Counted from the stretch's first letter, positions 47,871 through 61,490 are shown. The stretch: 64,000 nt of DNA from Todiramphus chloris collaris (GCA_025345505.1 JANVCC010000018.1:40287242-40351241), one strand, 5' to 3'. The notes: generated from the letters alone by a model not told the origin. Numbers and translations: made by a program.

Positions 47871-50316
47871 CACTTGTTTTTTCTACATGAATGTGTAGGT
47901 ACACACACAAATACATACAGTGGGACTACTAAATAGGGTTTTATGACATACAGTAAGTTCACACCAAGTTTCATTGTGATTCATACACATCCTTTAGAAG
48001 ACACTAAAAAAGAAAATACAATTGATTTTGTGCTTGGAATTCCTATCACAGAACTGCTGGTTGTACTTTAACCTTGGAATAGGTATTGATTGACATTTAC
48101 CACAGGAGACTTCATTACTTTACACAAGTATATCTGAATGTAAAATGGTGCTTTTCAAACATGGAGAGACACTATCTTCTATGCATCAATACACTCACAC
48201 ATTTATCTATGGCATACAGGGGCACTCATACTGACCTGGTCCCCAGGTTGTCCTGAGTAGGTAGCTCTAGAGCACGCCCTGACTTCTGCTAAGAATATTC
48301 ATCTTGATTTCTTTTTCATGGAAATTAGGATGTAAGTAGAAGAGGAGGAGCAGCTGAGGTCACTTTAAGTGTCACCCCAGCATGTAACTCAGATGATGCA
48401 TAGACTGAGAATGCGAAATTGCTTTTAAGTTTTCTGGTCTAGACTTGGTGCTGAAAACCATCTCCCTCTCTGTACTCTGCTGCTCAACTAAGGTCAGGTG
48501 AGATACTCAATCTATACAATATAATCTTCCGTCAATGAACAAGCTTAAGGAACTTCAGTGTTTGAATCAATTTTCTTCTTTCCATTAAAAAGGACATTGG
48601 TTTCATTATGAAGATATTTACTGACCTCTGAATAGTCCTTCCTACCAGATAGAGATGTAGTTGTGGGATGAAACCTTTTTGCTATTAAGTATTACAGGTT
48701 CACATAGGGATCAAAAGTTGTTTGGTTTTGGTTTTGGTTGTTTGTTTTTGATTTTTTTGCTTCTTTTTGTTTGCTTGTTTTTTATCTATTTGAAAAAAAA
48801 AAAAATCAATCACTGTCTTCTATTGAAAGATAAAGATACACTTGCTACTGAAGTAAACCGGAGGGCAGCTAAAATCTTTCCTAAGGATTTCTTATGTAGC
48901 CATGTTATTTCTAGAAAATATATATTAGTATACTGTGTTTAATATATATTTCTTACCAGAACTTGTGTGTGACTCATTTCTCTTGAAAAACAAAAAAACT
49001 GAAATCAAGTTTTTGAGACTACTTACATAAACAGATTAAACCAGGGCAAAATACTTATAGGATCATTCTCATAGGGTATAAATATTAAATTTATCAATTA
49101 AGCAACTGAGGCAAAAATCTAAAATAATCTAATTCGAACTTAATTTCAACCCAAGGTTACCTAAACCACCAAGATAAATGTCTGAGTGATCTACAGATCC
49201 CCCCTATAGTAAGTCACAAAGTAGGTGATGGCTGCCACACAGAAACAACTTTCTGTTAACCCTTTGCATTTAAACTCAGTTTGAAATTCCACTTCATTCC
49301 TCCTCCATGTAATGATGCTGGCAAAGGGAAGACAATAGCTCTTAGATAAGTGCCTTTCAGAAATAACAAAGATATAAACTAATAGCTATGTAAAGATTAA
49401 GCAGGTAGATTACATAGCATTAATGTAATGCAATTCTATTGTGAAGTCTTGTTAATAACAACTGCCTATATACTTCACTGGCCTCTTTCTCAAATTACCT
49501 AAAGCTGTACCCCATATGGAGACCATTATAATCTGGTCCTAAAGGGAGAAAATGTTCACTGAAGAGAAGTCAAACAAAAATAAAAGCTTGCCAGATTTTT
49601 CTAAGGAAGGAAAAAAAAGGTATTTTTTCATTTCGATTGTAGTTACTTCACACATTAAGGAGACAACTGGGATTTAACAGACTGAGTCTATGTAGCACAG
49701 AGCAGGTGGATTCCTTCTGGTAAGCTGAATAATTATTCCAATGCTTACAACTGCTTTCCCTGTCTACTGGTAATTTGTGGGTATGTCATGAAAATGAAGT
49801 GACCTCCTAGATACAGGTGAACTTTCCTAGTGTCTTGGAAGAGCTGATTGCTTTTGAATAAATAATGACATTTTGTCCAAAAAAATACCTGTTGTATGAG
49901 ACAATATATTTGTGGCATTCATATATAAATGAAATGTAAATAAGTAGCCTGTAAGTCCAATGAAAATTTCTCAGTAGTTAAGTGTCTTCTGTTTTGCTTA
50001 ATGTTTCATTATAACCTCTGTTTCATAGACGGTCCATGAGTGCTACTATACCCCTTGCAGAGGGACTGACCAGGACATGAGTAAAGATACTTCCATCAAA
50101 TAAAATATGCTTTGTGTAGTAAATCCAGGTTCTTTAACTACACAGTCAAGAAAATTTCAGAGGATGTACTCCATATATAGTTATGAATACCTAAGGATCT
50201 ATCACCCTAGTGTCTACCCATGTCAATTTATTGTACCCATTTATGGGTATTTCTGAATGGGCCAGTAAGGATGACATGGGCTTTCAAATGAAATCTGCAG
50301 GTTATTTTATTTTGCA
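47871..50316. other. AT-rich non-coding DNA
   Basis: Low-complexity T/G-rich sequence (tggttttggttttggttg) at about 48717-48786 is followed by an A run. No gene recognised. Confidence 0.5.
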
Positions 50317-50501
50317 GTGAGAGTCACTGGAACAGGTTGCCTAGGGAAGCTGTGGATGCTCCATCACTGGATGAATTCAAGACCAGGTTGGATGGGGCTT
50401 TGCACAGCTGGTCTAAAGAGCAGTGTCCCTGTCTGTGTTAGGAGAGTCTGAACTCAATGATCTTTAAGGTCCCTTCCAACCCAAACCATTCTATGATTTT
50501 A
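50317..50501 (+). mobile_element. CR1 3' end fragment
   Basis: It starts in the end of ORF2 ([27 protein letters not shown], visible here as cactggaacaggttgcctag onward), then a 3' UTR with tgaactcaatgatctttaag and ttccaaccc to a short tail near 50500. The UTR wording (gctttgcacagctggtctaa) differs from the copies at 4350 and 18400, so it is another subfamily. Confidence 0.92.
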
Positions 50502-53500
50502 TTTTTTCAGCTGTTGTTACATATAACAAAGCTATATATATATACACATATATATAAAACATAGCACTACTAAAGTGTAAAAGCATACATTATTCTTCAT
50601 CTTGTTAAAAAAAAAATGTAGCTTCTGAACAAAGTACCATGAAGACTCTCCCTCTGTCACACACACACGTGCATGTACACACACAAACATGCATGAATAT
50701 GTGGCATGAGTGTGTCTTGTTTTCACTGGATTTCTCACCAAGGAACAAACCCCACATATTTAAAAGTTAAATGTATTGATCTGAATCATGACTGTGCGCA
50801 TGAGGATTCTTAGAGGACACACAAGTCATTTATTTTTCTGTGGTTTTGGCTACATTCACTAAATACCATACTTACTTATTTATTTTTTTAGCAAATTTAT
50901 TTATTTTAGCCAATATAGAAATTAACCAAAATATCCACCTCTGTCTAATTCCTGTCTGCATAGTTACTTAGCAATCAAACGTTACCTGAATATGCAATAT
51001 TGTATGAATAAAACTTTCTTTTTTTTTTTCTGTAAGCATTTATCTATCCTTGTAGTTATTTGTTGAAATACTTAATAGTCAATTAGAAATCTCTTTCTCT
51101 GCCAGTTAAAATCTATAATTCATTGAATGTGATATGATAATTGCTCATTTATAATCTCAAACATTGCACATCACTGCATTGAGGAAATGATTCAGAATTG
51201 GGTTCCAATTATAAATAAACTTAATTGCTTGGAAAACATACTGTCTCTTACAATCTCATGGAAGCTGTCACTGGGAGTTAAGATGACACTATTTAAAGTT
51301 CTACTGCTCATAATTTAGCAGTTTAAATGCACAATTAAAACTTTATAGATATACATCAAAGCCAGTGGTGCTATTCATACCCTGTAGATGCAGCATTTGA
51401 AGCCTAAATCAGGGATATTGTGATGATCAGATAGAGGCAGTGATTTACCTTGGGCCACAGTCTCCAGCTCACTGATGGACATTTTCCTTATTCTAGAAAC
51501 TTCAGCAGACTAAGGGGACAGTAAGAAGCAGTTAATACATTCTTCTTTTCCTTATTCATGCTCTAGAGACTTATTAGCCACCAGAAAAGTATGTGATTGT
51601 TCTTACCCTCTGGAAACTGGTGTCTTATATCAATGTCTTAAAAAAAGTGTGTATGAAGAAACTCTGGAAAATGTGATCTCTCCTTCCTGGTTTAAAAATG
51701 TGTGTTAAAGGAGGCACAGAGTCGTAAGGAACTATTACCTGCAAAAAACCAGATGGGGGATAAAATTAAAAATATTGCCCTTTTCACTCTGCAATTTCTA
51801 TGACAGTTCTGAGACTCATATCTTGACTACATATCCCAAGCTAGTTGGTCAGTTTGCTAGGGCCTAATATTTATATGATGAATACTGTAGTAACGTTGTT
51901 TGTTTTAAAGACAGAAGCCCTGTCAATGCTGAAATGTGTCCTACAGAGACTCTCCTCTTTTCTCTCCTTTTAAAGAACGAAACACAGTTCGGTGTGACCG
52001 ATGGAGATGTCACAAAAATTTGTTTCTAAGTTCCAGTTTCAAATGCCTAAAATCTGGAACTATCAAAAGACCACATTGAAAATCAAACACTTCTAAAACC
52101 TGTTCAATTGGGCTATTTGCCAGAAAAATCACAAAACAATCCCAAAAAAACCAATCTCCCAATCTGGGGAGATTCAGCAGACTTTCAGTTCCTTTCAGCA
52201 GAACTTTCAGTTCCTCAGAGATGTAGCTGAAATGGGAAATACTGATGCACAGATACAATGGCAAATGGTTGGCTTGGTCTTAAAAATCTTCAGTGGCAGA
52301 AACTTTGTAGCGACTCATTGCTTAACTAACTCTGACCTCATACCCTATTGATGAGGCATAAAAAGAGGAGACACAAATACAGTTATCATGTAAAAATATA
52401 GAAACCTCTCATAGTATATTGCTGGATCTTCCGTTTTTTATGTACTCACTCTACTGTTTCCAATATAAAATACCTGTTTGAGAGATTTTTTTTCAGTATA
52501 CACTAAAGCAAACTTTATAAGACATTGTATCTGGAGTGACAGTGCAAATATAGTTCACTTACAACTTCAGAGTAGGAAGGTCACAATGAGATCAAAACTC
52601 AAAACGTCTTAAAGGTGAGACAGGTAGGAATAGATTCTCTGTTATAAAACCTGCATATTGAACATGGAGGGTATGCTCTGACATTTAACAAAGTGTTTCT
52701 ATTCTTCTCTACCATGATACTTAACATAGCTCAATCTCATGAATATATGATTTACTATTTTCCAGTGATAACAGCAGAATGAAGAATATAAAAGTATTCA
52801 AAAGAGCAAAAATGTAAAAGGTAAGATTGCAACCTCAGATACATAACTCTATTAGCTGATTTTATTCTGATTTTAGTCAGAAAATCAGAATTCACAAGAA
52901 TCATGTACACTAAAAAAAGAAAATCAATCTTTAAAAATGACCACATGACTTAAAGCACAGAGCAATAACAATATGTACTTAAGTCAAGACGAATTTCAAT
53001 CCACTCAGGATGTAAGATAGATACATTCAAGGTATGTGCTTAAAACCAGCAGATTATGTCTTTGGAATTTGGCTAAATGTTTGCCTAACAGAATGGTTAC
53101 AAAAGTAGTAGTTACTTCATCTTTCATGTCCTTCCTCTCAAATCTTCACTGCAGCTGTCATTCAGACAACAGACAATTTCCACTCTCAAAATGAGTACTA
53201 AAAGCCTGAAAAACATAACTCAAATAATGCAAAATCTGTTACTGGGCATAATACTCAATTCACTAATCTTAAATGAATCATGTTAACTGCAGGTGAGGAC
53301 TGGAAACAAATAAAATAACTGCAATTCAAATAGTACCTTTTGGTCACTTTCATGCTAAAAACATTAAAGAAATCGAGATGATGAAAACTATAAAAGATGT
53401 CCAAATATTCATTCTGGTATAGATTCTGTGCCATACAGCTTTTGAGTACGCCTCGGGAAAGAAAGTAAATGGAAACTACAACACTGTATATAAAATATAT

Positions 53501-54010
53501 TTTTGCAATGTAGATGAATTAAACCCAGTACCATTGACCTGTAAAGATTCTGCTTGTGTAATGTAATGCTTGTTTGAAAAATCTGACAGAATAAATTATG
53601 CACTCACTAAACACAAAAACAGACTTTTCAACAGCATACTTCATAGCATGGGGAGAGAAGACAAAGTGGAGATAATCTGGGTTATTAACTATTAACAATA
53701 AGAATAATTTACCTAGGCTTCCTTTTTTTTTTTTTTCTTGTTCACTTTTTTCCCCTTTGTAGTTTTTCAGGGTTTTTGGTTATTGATTGTTTGGGTTTTT
53801 TTTGTTTAGTTGGTAGGTTGATTGTTTTGGTTTAGGATTTCTTTGGTTTTGTTCTCTTTCCTCTTCTTGCAGCCTGTTGCTTGGCAAGATGTTTTAGAAT
53901 TACTGGATTATTTCTTGATTTCTTAGTTTCCCTGTCCTTGTGCTTTATTTCTGCTAGCTGTTTCTGTTTTCTCATATGTAATCAGGGACAGATTTAATCA
54001 TAATTTAGGA
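50502..54010. other. AT-rich non-coding DNA with simple repeats
   Basis: TA/TATA microsatellite at 50533-50558 and CA-rich repeats at 50659-50692. T/G-rich low complexity runs at about 53724-53852. Open frames (for example 52010-52264 minus, 84 aa) show no recognisable domain. Confidence 0.5.
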
Positions 54011-54385
54011 TAGCATAGCACAGCATAGTTCAGCATAGACTAGACTAGACTAGACTAGAAAGAATAGAAAGAATATTTCAGTTGGAAGCAACCAACAAGA
54101 ATTGTCTCATCCAACTCTCTGACCAATTCAGAGCTGACCAAAAGTTAAAGCATATTGTTAAGGGCATTGTCCAAATGACTCTTAAATGCTGACAAACTTC
54201 AGATATCAACCACATCCCTAGGAAGACTGTTCCAGTATTTGAACCCTGTCTTGGTAAAGAATGTCCAGCCTAAACCTCCCCTGATGCAGCTTTGAACCAT
54301 TTCCACACAAATCTCACTGGATACTGGAGTGAAGAGATCAGCATCTACCATTTCATGTCCCCTCCATGGGACGCTGTAGAGAGCA
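54011..54385 (-). mobile_element. CR1 3' fragment with an expanded tail
   Basis: On minus it gives the end of ORF2 (broken), the block matching ggaagactgttccagtattt on plus, and a 3' UTR running through aactctctgaccaattcaga and tcagttggaagc to the tail. The tail itself is expanded to four tagac units plus agcatag-type units at 54011-54074, instead of the usual two or three octamers. The 3' UTR is of a different subfamily from the copy at 4350. Confidence 0.85.
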
Positions 54386-54589
54386 GCCTTTTTGCCTTTT
54401 GCTATTTTTTTTTCATAAGAATGTACAGAATGATAATTTTTATTCATTACTTTATTCTTCTTGATAGAAAAGAGGGGACTGAATCAGGGGGGGAGGCAGA
54501 GACTAAATGATTTACTGGGAAGATATGTTTCAAGGGCAATGCACACAGCTATCTCAACATTTGTTATGTCTACCAAAGCAGGATGAGGG

Positions 54590-54960
54590 AATAATGAGTT
54601 ACTGATAATGGGGAGAGCCTCGAACCGTGTCCTTGTTCTCGAACCTGAAAACAACATAAACCAGCCTAAACCAGCCTTGAGGTTTGAACTCAGGACAAGG
54701 ACATAAAGAGCATGCGCAGAAAACTGAGGTGAAAAGTTTAGAACAAGAAAGACTTTTTACTTCATCTGAGGAAGACTTTTACTTCATCCTGGGGACCCCT
54801 ACCCATGACCACCAGACAACACTGTGCAAGTGTCAGGAGGAGGAGAAGATTTTATGACCTACAAAAATCCAACAGATGTAGTCACACTAGATGCCCACAC
54901 AGTTTGTACCAGTTTAAATGAAATAGTTTTCTCCTTTAATAAATGCTTTGGGAATATGTT
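54590..54960 (+). other. Possible LTR-type sequence, edges unknown
   Basis: It is more GC-rich than its surroundings, with repeated blocks (aaaccagcctaaaccagcc; gactttttacttcatc twice near 54750-54790), a catgcgcaga block and AATAAA at about 54938-54943. The composition and late AATAAA fit an avian LTR on plus, but no terminal inverted repeat or target duplication was found. It could also be another kind of dispersed repeat. Confidence 0.35.
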
Positions 54961-56208
54961 GAAAAAAAAGGTTCTTGTTCCTTTTAATTTTAAAGTAGCC
55001 TACCCCTCTTAATTACTGTATTCAGGCAGTCATGTACCATGTATAACAGTTGTAGTCAATGAAGTCATGGAATGCTTTAGATGAAAGTAGGCAATAAGGA
55101 TTTTAAAAAGACTATATTTTGTGTGTTTTTTCTTTACATCATTCTACAAGAAAAAAAAAAAAAAAGAAGAGAAATTAAGGAAGTCTGAGAATCCACGTTA
55201 TTTAATGAAAGCGACGTAAACAATTTATTCAGAATTTCTTTTTCTTGGATTAAATATGTTTATCTAGTAACTTAAATTGCAAGAAATTTTCAAATTATAT
55301 TTTCCAGTTTCAAGATTTCTTTTCAAACAAAGAATGAAATCCAAAAAATTGACAACCATCAAAGTAATTTTAAAATCAGTCAGAAAATTATGACATCCTT
55401 CCACTGGGGACCTGGAGGTTTTCACTTGTTATGAAATACTGTAGATGTGTTGTTTCGTACTGCTTTTTACATTTCAAGGAAGGTTTCTGATAAACAGTGT
55501 TCTTTGGAGTAGGTTCAAATCGGTATCTACACTTCTTCGGTATTGAAGCACTGTCTGATAAGTAATCCTGGGTTTTTTGGGGTGGTTTCATTGTTTTTTT
55601 TTTAAAAAAAAAAAAAGATAATCTTAAGGATACTGATTAGGCCACAACACCTTTAGTATTCAAGGCTACAGGAATACAGGATATCAATCAAGTCAAATGT
55701 CAGCAATAATTTAACATGTGTGCTGGCATAACATATGGAAAGTACTGAAAACTTTAGCCAAAAAATTATATAGAAATAGCAAACATCCATAGAAACAAAG
55801 ATATAAAATTCTTTTGAATTATGGTGTTATGTGGGAGGCACAATGCAAATGAAACAGTAATTTAATTGCCTGTCCTTCTTTTAAAGCATGGAATAAAAAT
55901 GGCAAGTTGTGATCCACATGCTTTATGCCAATCAAACATAGCATGAACTTGATACAGTGTTCTCCAGCATTTACTTACCAGGTTTGATATGAGTTAAAGA
56001 CTTTACTTGTTTTAGAGAAGCTGTTCCTCATTTAACATGCTGTATATCAGATTGAAGCAAGATCTGTGTCTATTGAGACTAACAGTGCAACTTAGTGCTA
56101 GTCACAATTTTTCATGGGTAAATATTCTTTCAGAATATGCTAGGTTGACCAAACAAGATGAAGCACACCGGTTTTATTCAAACATATTGTTGAAACATTT
56201 GTATTCAG

Positions 56209-56247
<39 letters not shown>

Positions 56248-58267
56248 TATTGCATATAAAAGGGTGTATTGACATTATTTCCACTAGCAAACAGACTTAA
56301 GGACAGTCTAGTTCCATGGTCATTTTTCTGTCAAATAGATTTTGGTACCTCAGATTGCCACCTGTCTTTCCCCCCAAGGTACATTATTCTGATTATGGCA
56401 TGGGACAGATACCTCAAGAACCATTTGTTCTTGTGAGCCAGGTACAGCATCCATTAGTACCTGTTGCTTCAGAGTGAAGAAAGAACGGTCAGTAATTTCT
56501 GCAGGAAAACCCTGCAAGAAAGCATCAAAGACAAGTATATTCATTATGCCCATCTTGGTTAGCCCACTCCAGCACAGAGGAACATCTTGTGACCCCAGAT
56601 GTGATTGCTAAGTGCAGCTTCTGACAAGCTGTGACCTCAAATGTTCACATGAGGAACTGTGTTTGGCTAATTCATAGCTGTCAGTCTGGATAATGATCTA
56701 GTTTGGAGACCACTGGCAGAAGCAAAGATAAAAATTCATTTTCACCAGAATATAAGAACTGGACAAAACAAAATGATAGTCTTGGTCTGAATATCATACA
56801 GTCTAACTAGATGAAAACCTTATAGACAGATGAGAGTACAAACCTCACTTTGAGTAACAATAGAGCTTCTGCTTAACTTTTCTGCAGTTTTCTGAAGTGA
56901 TGTATTAGTTCATGTAACATCAACAAATCTCTGAATGTGGAAACAACTCCACCATCCCAAGCTGTAGTTAATGAAATGGCTGCCTGTGCCCCTTGCTTAG
57001 ACTTCATACCTACAGATTGCATGTTTTCTGTCTAGGCTCCTAGGGGATCTATAACATGTGACAGAATCTCATCAATACAGATTTCATGATACATCATTAA
57101 AATACGTAAATAATGCTGGTCTTAACCTAATATGACATAAAATTTAATAAATTATTAATACCTCTGGTTTACAGACAAGAATTACCTTGATCCTTCCTTA
57201 TCCCTGGAGAGTCAAGAAATTCCATATAGTGAGAGCCTTATATGCCCTATATTAATAAAGTGAAACTTTTTAGCACTCCCAGGAGCTTTACAGTGAAATG
57301 TTATACCTAGTCAGAGTACCAGTAAAGTAACATTATAGGAGGCATGTATTTTTCTTGAGAACACTTTACAAGTATTTCATGCAGTACCTGTTGCAAAGAA
57401 TTCCACAGATCATGAGAAAACATTAAAATTATATCTGCCTTTATATTCAGTTGGGGGGGGGATTTTTTTTTTTTTTTTTTTTTCATTAACTACACCATCT
57501 GTAGTTTAGCTGCCAAGACAGAAGGGAGGTTAATATGTCACAAGTGATTTGCTAATTCATCCATTTTGCTGTAGAATGAAGTGACTGTACTAATGTATAT
57601 TTGTGCTGCAAAAGAAAATGTCCCATTGCAAGCTGAGGCTCTAGTGTTCAAAAATGTTAGAATACTGTCGAAGCTGATGATGTGGTGATTAGCAGTAAAT
57701 GATGACACAGGAAAAAAAAGTAGTCCTAAGACTCTTCTGTTGTTAACTGAATAATACTGTCTATCTGAGTGACTAATGTTCCCATGTTGGAGAAACAAAT
57801 GCTAGAAGACACACTATCTGCTACAAAGTCTTTCTAAAAACCTGGGAGGTGTCATCATATAGTTTGTTATTCCTGTAAAATTAAATTTGCTGCCCTTTTT
57901 GTCAAAGGGTGTAGGTGAATTCAGAGTAGACTGTTTGAGAGCTGTTTAGGCCATTATAAGGCAGGTCAGAAAATTCAGGTGAACACAGCTTACACAAGTT
58001 AAATTCCAAACAGAAGACAGTCTTTGTTACACTATTCAGACCATGCAGTTGATCTATTAATAAAGTGCCGTGAAACTACTACAATGCCCGTAGTAGTTTC
58101 TGCTCTTCTGCTCACAAAGGAAAAATTTTCTAAATTTAAAAAATATCTAGTCTTTCCAGTAAGAGTATAACTGAAAAGAATTATAAATAAATCTAATTTT
58201 AATTATCAATCAATAACTACAACATTTTTATGCCATACTCTTATATTTTCATTCAAATTTATCTTTT
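54961..58267. other. AT-rich non-coding DNA with homopolymers
   Basis: Poly-A of 36 at 56209-56244, and G9-A-T21 at 57453-57483. A perfect hairpin lies at 58072-58100. The 67-aa frame at 56350-56553 minus has no family I recognise. Confidence 0.5.
58072..58100. repeat. Perfect inverted repeat, 11-bp stem, 7-base loop
   Basis: GAAACTACTAC at 58072-58082 faces GTAGTAGTTTC at 58090-58100, with loop AATGCCC. No associated gene; the stem is too short for a microRNA precursor. Confidence 0.75.
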
Positions 58268-58360
58268 TTTTTAAGAAAAAGAAAAAGAAAAAAAGAAAAA
58301 AGAAAAAAGAAAAGAAAAGAAAAGAAAAGAAAAGAAAAGAGAAGAAAAGAAAAGGAAAAA
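58268..58360. repeat. (GAAAA)n purine-rich microsatellite
   Basis: Repeated gaaaa/gaaaaa units follow a T run. All-purine on plus for about 85 bp. Confidence 0.85.
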
Positions 58361-58837
58361 ATAATGAGAAAAACAAAAAAGTGTCCTTAAAATATTGATA
58401 CAGAAGTCAGCAGGTAAAAATTAGAGGAGTCAATTAGTTTAAGCATTCTTCCACAGCAATCCCCTAGCAGCTGATGTTCCCTAGGACCTCTCTGTGTCTT
58501 GCCTTTTCTCCCAGTTCACAGCACAAATGTTTCTGCACTTTCAGGGTGAATTAGACTTGTCTGAAAAAAGCAACTCAAAACCAAAGAGGTAATTCAGAAG
58601 AATCTTTTACACTATCATTTCCACTGTGGGTAAGCAAGTTTGTGAAAAACAAGGCTAGTGAAAAAAAGCCGGGGTCAGAGAAGGCACTTCTGCACCACTG
58701 AAAGAATGCTACCTTCTAACAGTATTGGCAATTTATTCCAGGTATCAAGGCAGCTGCTTTGCACAGGAATTTGTCCATGCTTTTGCTATTGAATAAGCAT
58801 AACATGTTCTGAAACCTCAAAGGAGTTTGTAATGAAG

Positions 58838-59228
58838 TTGGTGACAGCCTCTTCTCTCAAGTAAATAATGACAGAACTAGAGGAAATAGGCTGAAGTTCC
58901 ACCAGGGGAGCTTTAGATTAGGTATTAGGAAGAATTTCTTCACTGAAAGAGTAGTCAAGTGGTGAAATGGGCTGCCCAAGGAGGTGGTGGAGTCACCATC
59001 CTTGGAGGTATTCAAAAAGTGTGTAGATGAGGCACTTCAGGACATGGTCTAGTGCAATCATGAGGTGGTTCTTTGCTTTGTTTTGTTTTGTGTTTTGTTT
59101 TGGTTTGGTTTTGCATGTTTGTTTTGTTTTGGTTGGTTGGTTGGTTTTTGGTGGTGGTGGTGGTGTTGATGGTTGACTATGGTGGTCTTAGATGTCTTTT
59201 CAAACCATGACAATTATTCTGTGATCCT
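58838..59228 (+). mobile_element. CR1 3' fragment with an internal T/G expansion
   Basis: The first part is the end of ORF2 (aggctgaagttccaccaggg, attaggaagaatttcttcac, ggtggtggagtcaccatcctt). The 3' UTR is then interrupted by about 100 bp of gtttt/ggttggttggtt/ggtggtggt low complexity (59068-59165) before the final blocks and the gtgatcc tail near 59226. The copy is old, with many substitutions. Confidence 0.82.
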
Positions 59229-61063
59229 TCATTGTCTGGTACCTTTAGGTTTCAGCTGCTAGTGAAACACCACTAGTGGAGCTCACATTCTGTGCTCAAA
59301 TGAAATAGTCTCCCCTCTATGTCATTACCTGGAAATTTGACTTCCATCTTTGCAGTGTAGATGAGTATGGGCTAGAAATCCAGTTCTATTAATACTTAAG
59401 GATTTTTAGGAAGAAGTTTAAAAGAAAAGCTGGATGAAGATTTTCTCTTCCCTGGCCTAGGATCTGACACATTTCAACTCAGCCTTCTGCTTCCAGACAG
59501 AGAAATCCAGACACATAACAAAACCATTGTAGATTTTTAGCTTTATGAACAAACACTACTAAAACAAAGCCTTGGCTAGAAGGATGAGTGATGGAAAAAT
59601 GAAGGGGAGAGTAGCCTTCTCATCTTTTATCCAAATTTAATTTTTGCTACTTCTGTATATCAAAAAGGCATTACTGAAAATTTTAAACCTTTTGTCACTT
59701 TGGATAATTTCAGGCTCTACAATGACTTTGCTTTCTTTGATGAAGCAAGGTTTACAAGGAATAATATACACAATTTATTTTTAGACCAGCTAGTATAATT
59801 GAGAAAAGACTAAGCTTTCAGTCCCTTGCTATCTGAAAGAGGTAGCAAACTTCAGTCTAAACACAGGCTGACAACATTTGTTCTGAGTTTAACTTAATTA
59901 TCTAAGTTTGGGTTTTCTTAGTGCTTGACTAATCTTTTGACAACTTGTGATGTGTGAGTACTGCTGAGGCAGAGAACAAGATCGTGTTTTATAAATACAC
60001 CTGGCAGAGAAAAAGAGGAGTTCATAGTGAAAATTAGCTTGTAAAGACTCAAGAACCAGCGTATGTGAAATAAACTGGGTTTTGGCAATCCCATTCAAAT
60101 AAATTTAAATAGCGTATAAGCCTGAGGGAAGACAAAGTTTTTCCACTCACCCATCATTCAATCTCCTGATCCCATTTCAGCTTCCAAAAATGGTTCTTCC
60201 ATCAGGAAAAGCACTACTTACTGTGATTTAGCTGGGAAAAAAACAGCATTAGATCCTACACAAATCCAAAAATGCAGTATCAGGCCATTGGTCCTAAGGT
60301 CTGTGGCTCACCACAGGGCTAGCCAGTTCCTAGGTATAGCTATTCATTTCTGTTAAAAAGGTAAAAAGGGACAGTGGATTGATAAGGGACATAAGTAAGA
60401 TTTTGACTTTAGCTCTAGGGCACATGGCTATCCCAAAAGAACTGAGAGCTCTTAAACTGATCAAGAATGACTGCAAGATCTTGAAGGCAAGTTCCTCAAG
60501 GAAGTTGCCATAGTCACATAACAAAATAAGGAGGGTCAGTATGTTGCATCAAGGGAAATACCATTAGCAACAAATAAAAACATTTGCAATGAGAGCTGTT
60601 AAGCACTATAGCAGGTTTTCCAGAGGATGGGAAACAGACCTGAGAAACCTGAGTTTTAACTTCAGAATTATCCTCACTTAGAGCACACATATCAGGGACC
60701 AGCAAGGTCAGACACTGAATCTGGAGGGAAAGTGAACCAGATGATGAGATACTCAGAAGTCTACACCAGATATGCACAGGAATAGATGTCTTACCCCTTA
60801 GCAAAGAAGAATCAGGAATCATGCATAGGTCCTTTGAGTTGTCACAATTGTACCTGTTCTCTTACAATTTTAATATAATTATATGCTTCTTGCCATCTCA
60901 AGACCTTTGAGAAGAGTTTTGGACCAGGAAATGTTTCCTTTAAGCTGTGTCCCTGATATTAAGCCTCAGATCCAAGGAGCAATACAAAATAGTGAATAGT
61001 CCATGAAAGTCCTGAAGTTGGGCAGAACTAGATATCTTATTTCTCCTTCTAATATTTTCTACT
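59229..61063. other. AT-rich non-coding DNA
   Basis: A 102-aa minus frame at 60514-60822 has no recognisable domain. Nothing else identified. Confidence 0.5.
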
Positions 61064-61065
61064 TT

Positions 61066-61140
<75 letters not shown>

Positions 61141-61151
61141 CTTTCTTTCTT
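61064..61151. repeat. (TTTC)n microsatellite, about 22 units
   Basis: Nearly pure tetranucleotide repeat with one slip near 61140. The Lys/Arg/Glu-rich frame on minus (60940-61182) is only its translation. Confidence 0.95.
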
Positions 61152-61489
61152 GTTTTTTTGCTGATGTTTGTTGAATTTTCAAGATGAAATAAACTATTAG
61201 AAAATTTTTAGAAAAGTTTTGAAATTTTATCTATCTATGCTAGCAGCTTGCTTAAGAATTTCTGAGAATATGTGCATATACATATTTTTCTGACCTTATA
61301 TGTAAATAAAAGATGTGTATAATTTTGCTATATTACACTTTGTTTTAATAATAAAAAGACATAGTGCAAAACATACAAATATGAAACACCCCTAGAAACA
61401 CAGAAATAGAGATCATCTGCGACAACTCTGTACTCCCAGAAAAAGTCAAGTAGCAGAAATTTACAGTTTAAAATAAACCATTGTTTCTG

Positions 61490-61490
<1 letters not shown>

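Noticed and set aside
58072..58100. Hairpin as a possible microRNA precursor.
   Set aside because: An 11-bp stem is too short for a precursor and no longer pairing surrounds it.
60940..61182. Lys/Arg/Glu-rich open frame on minus.
   Set aside because: It is the translation of the (TTTC)n microsatellite.
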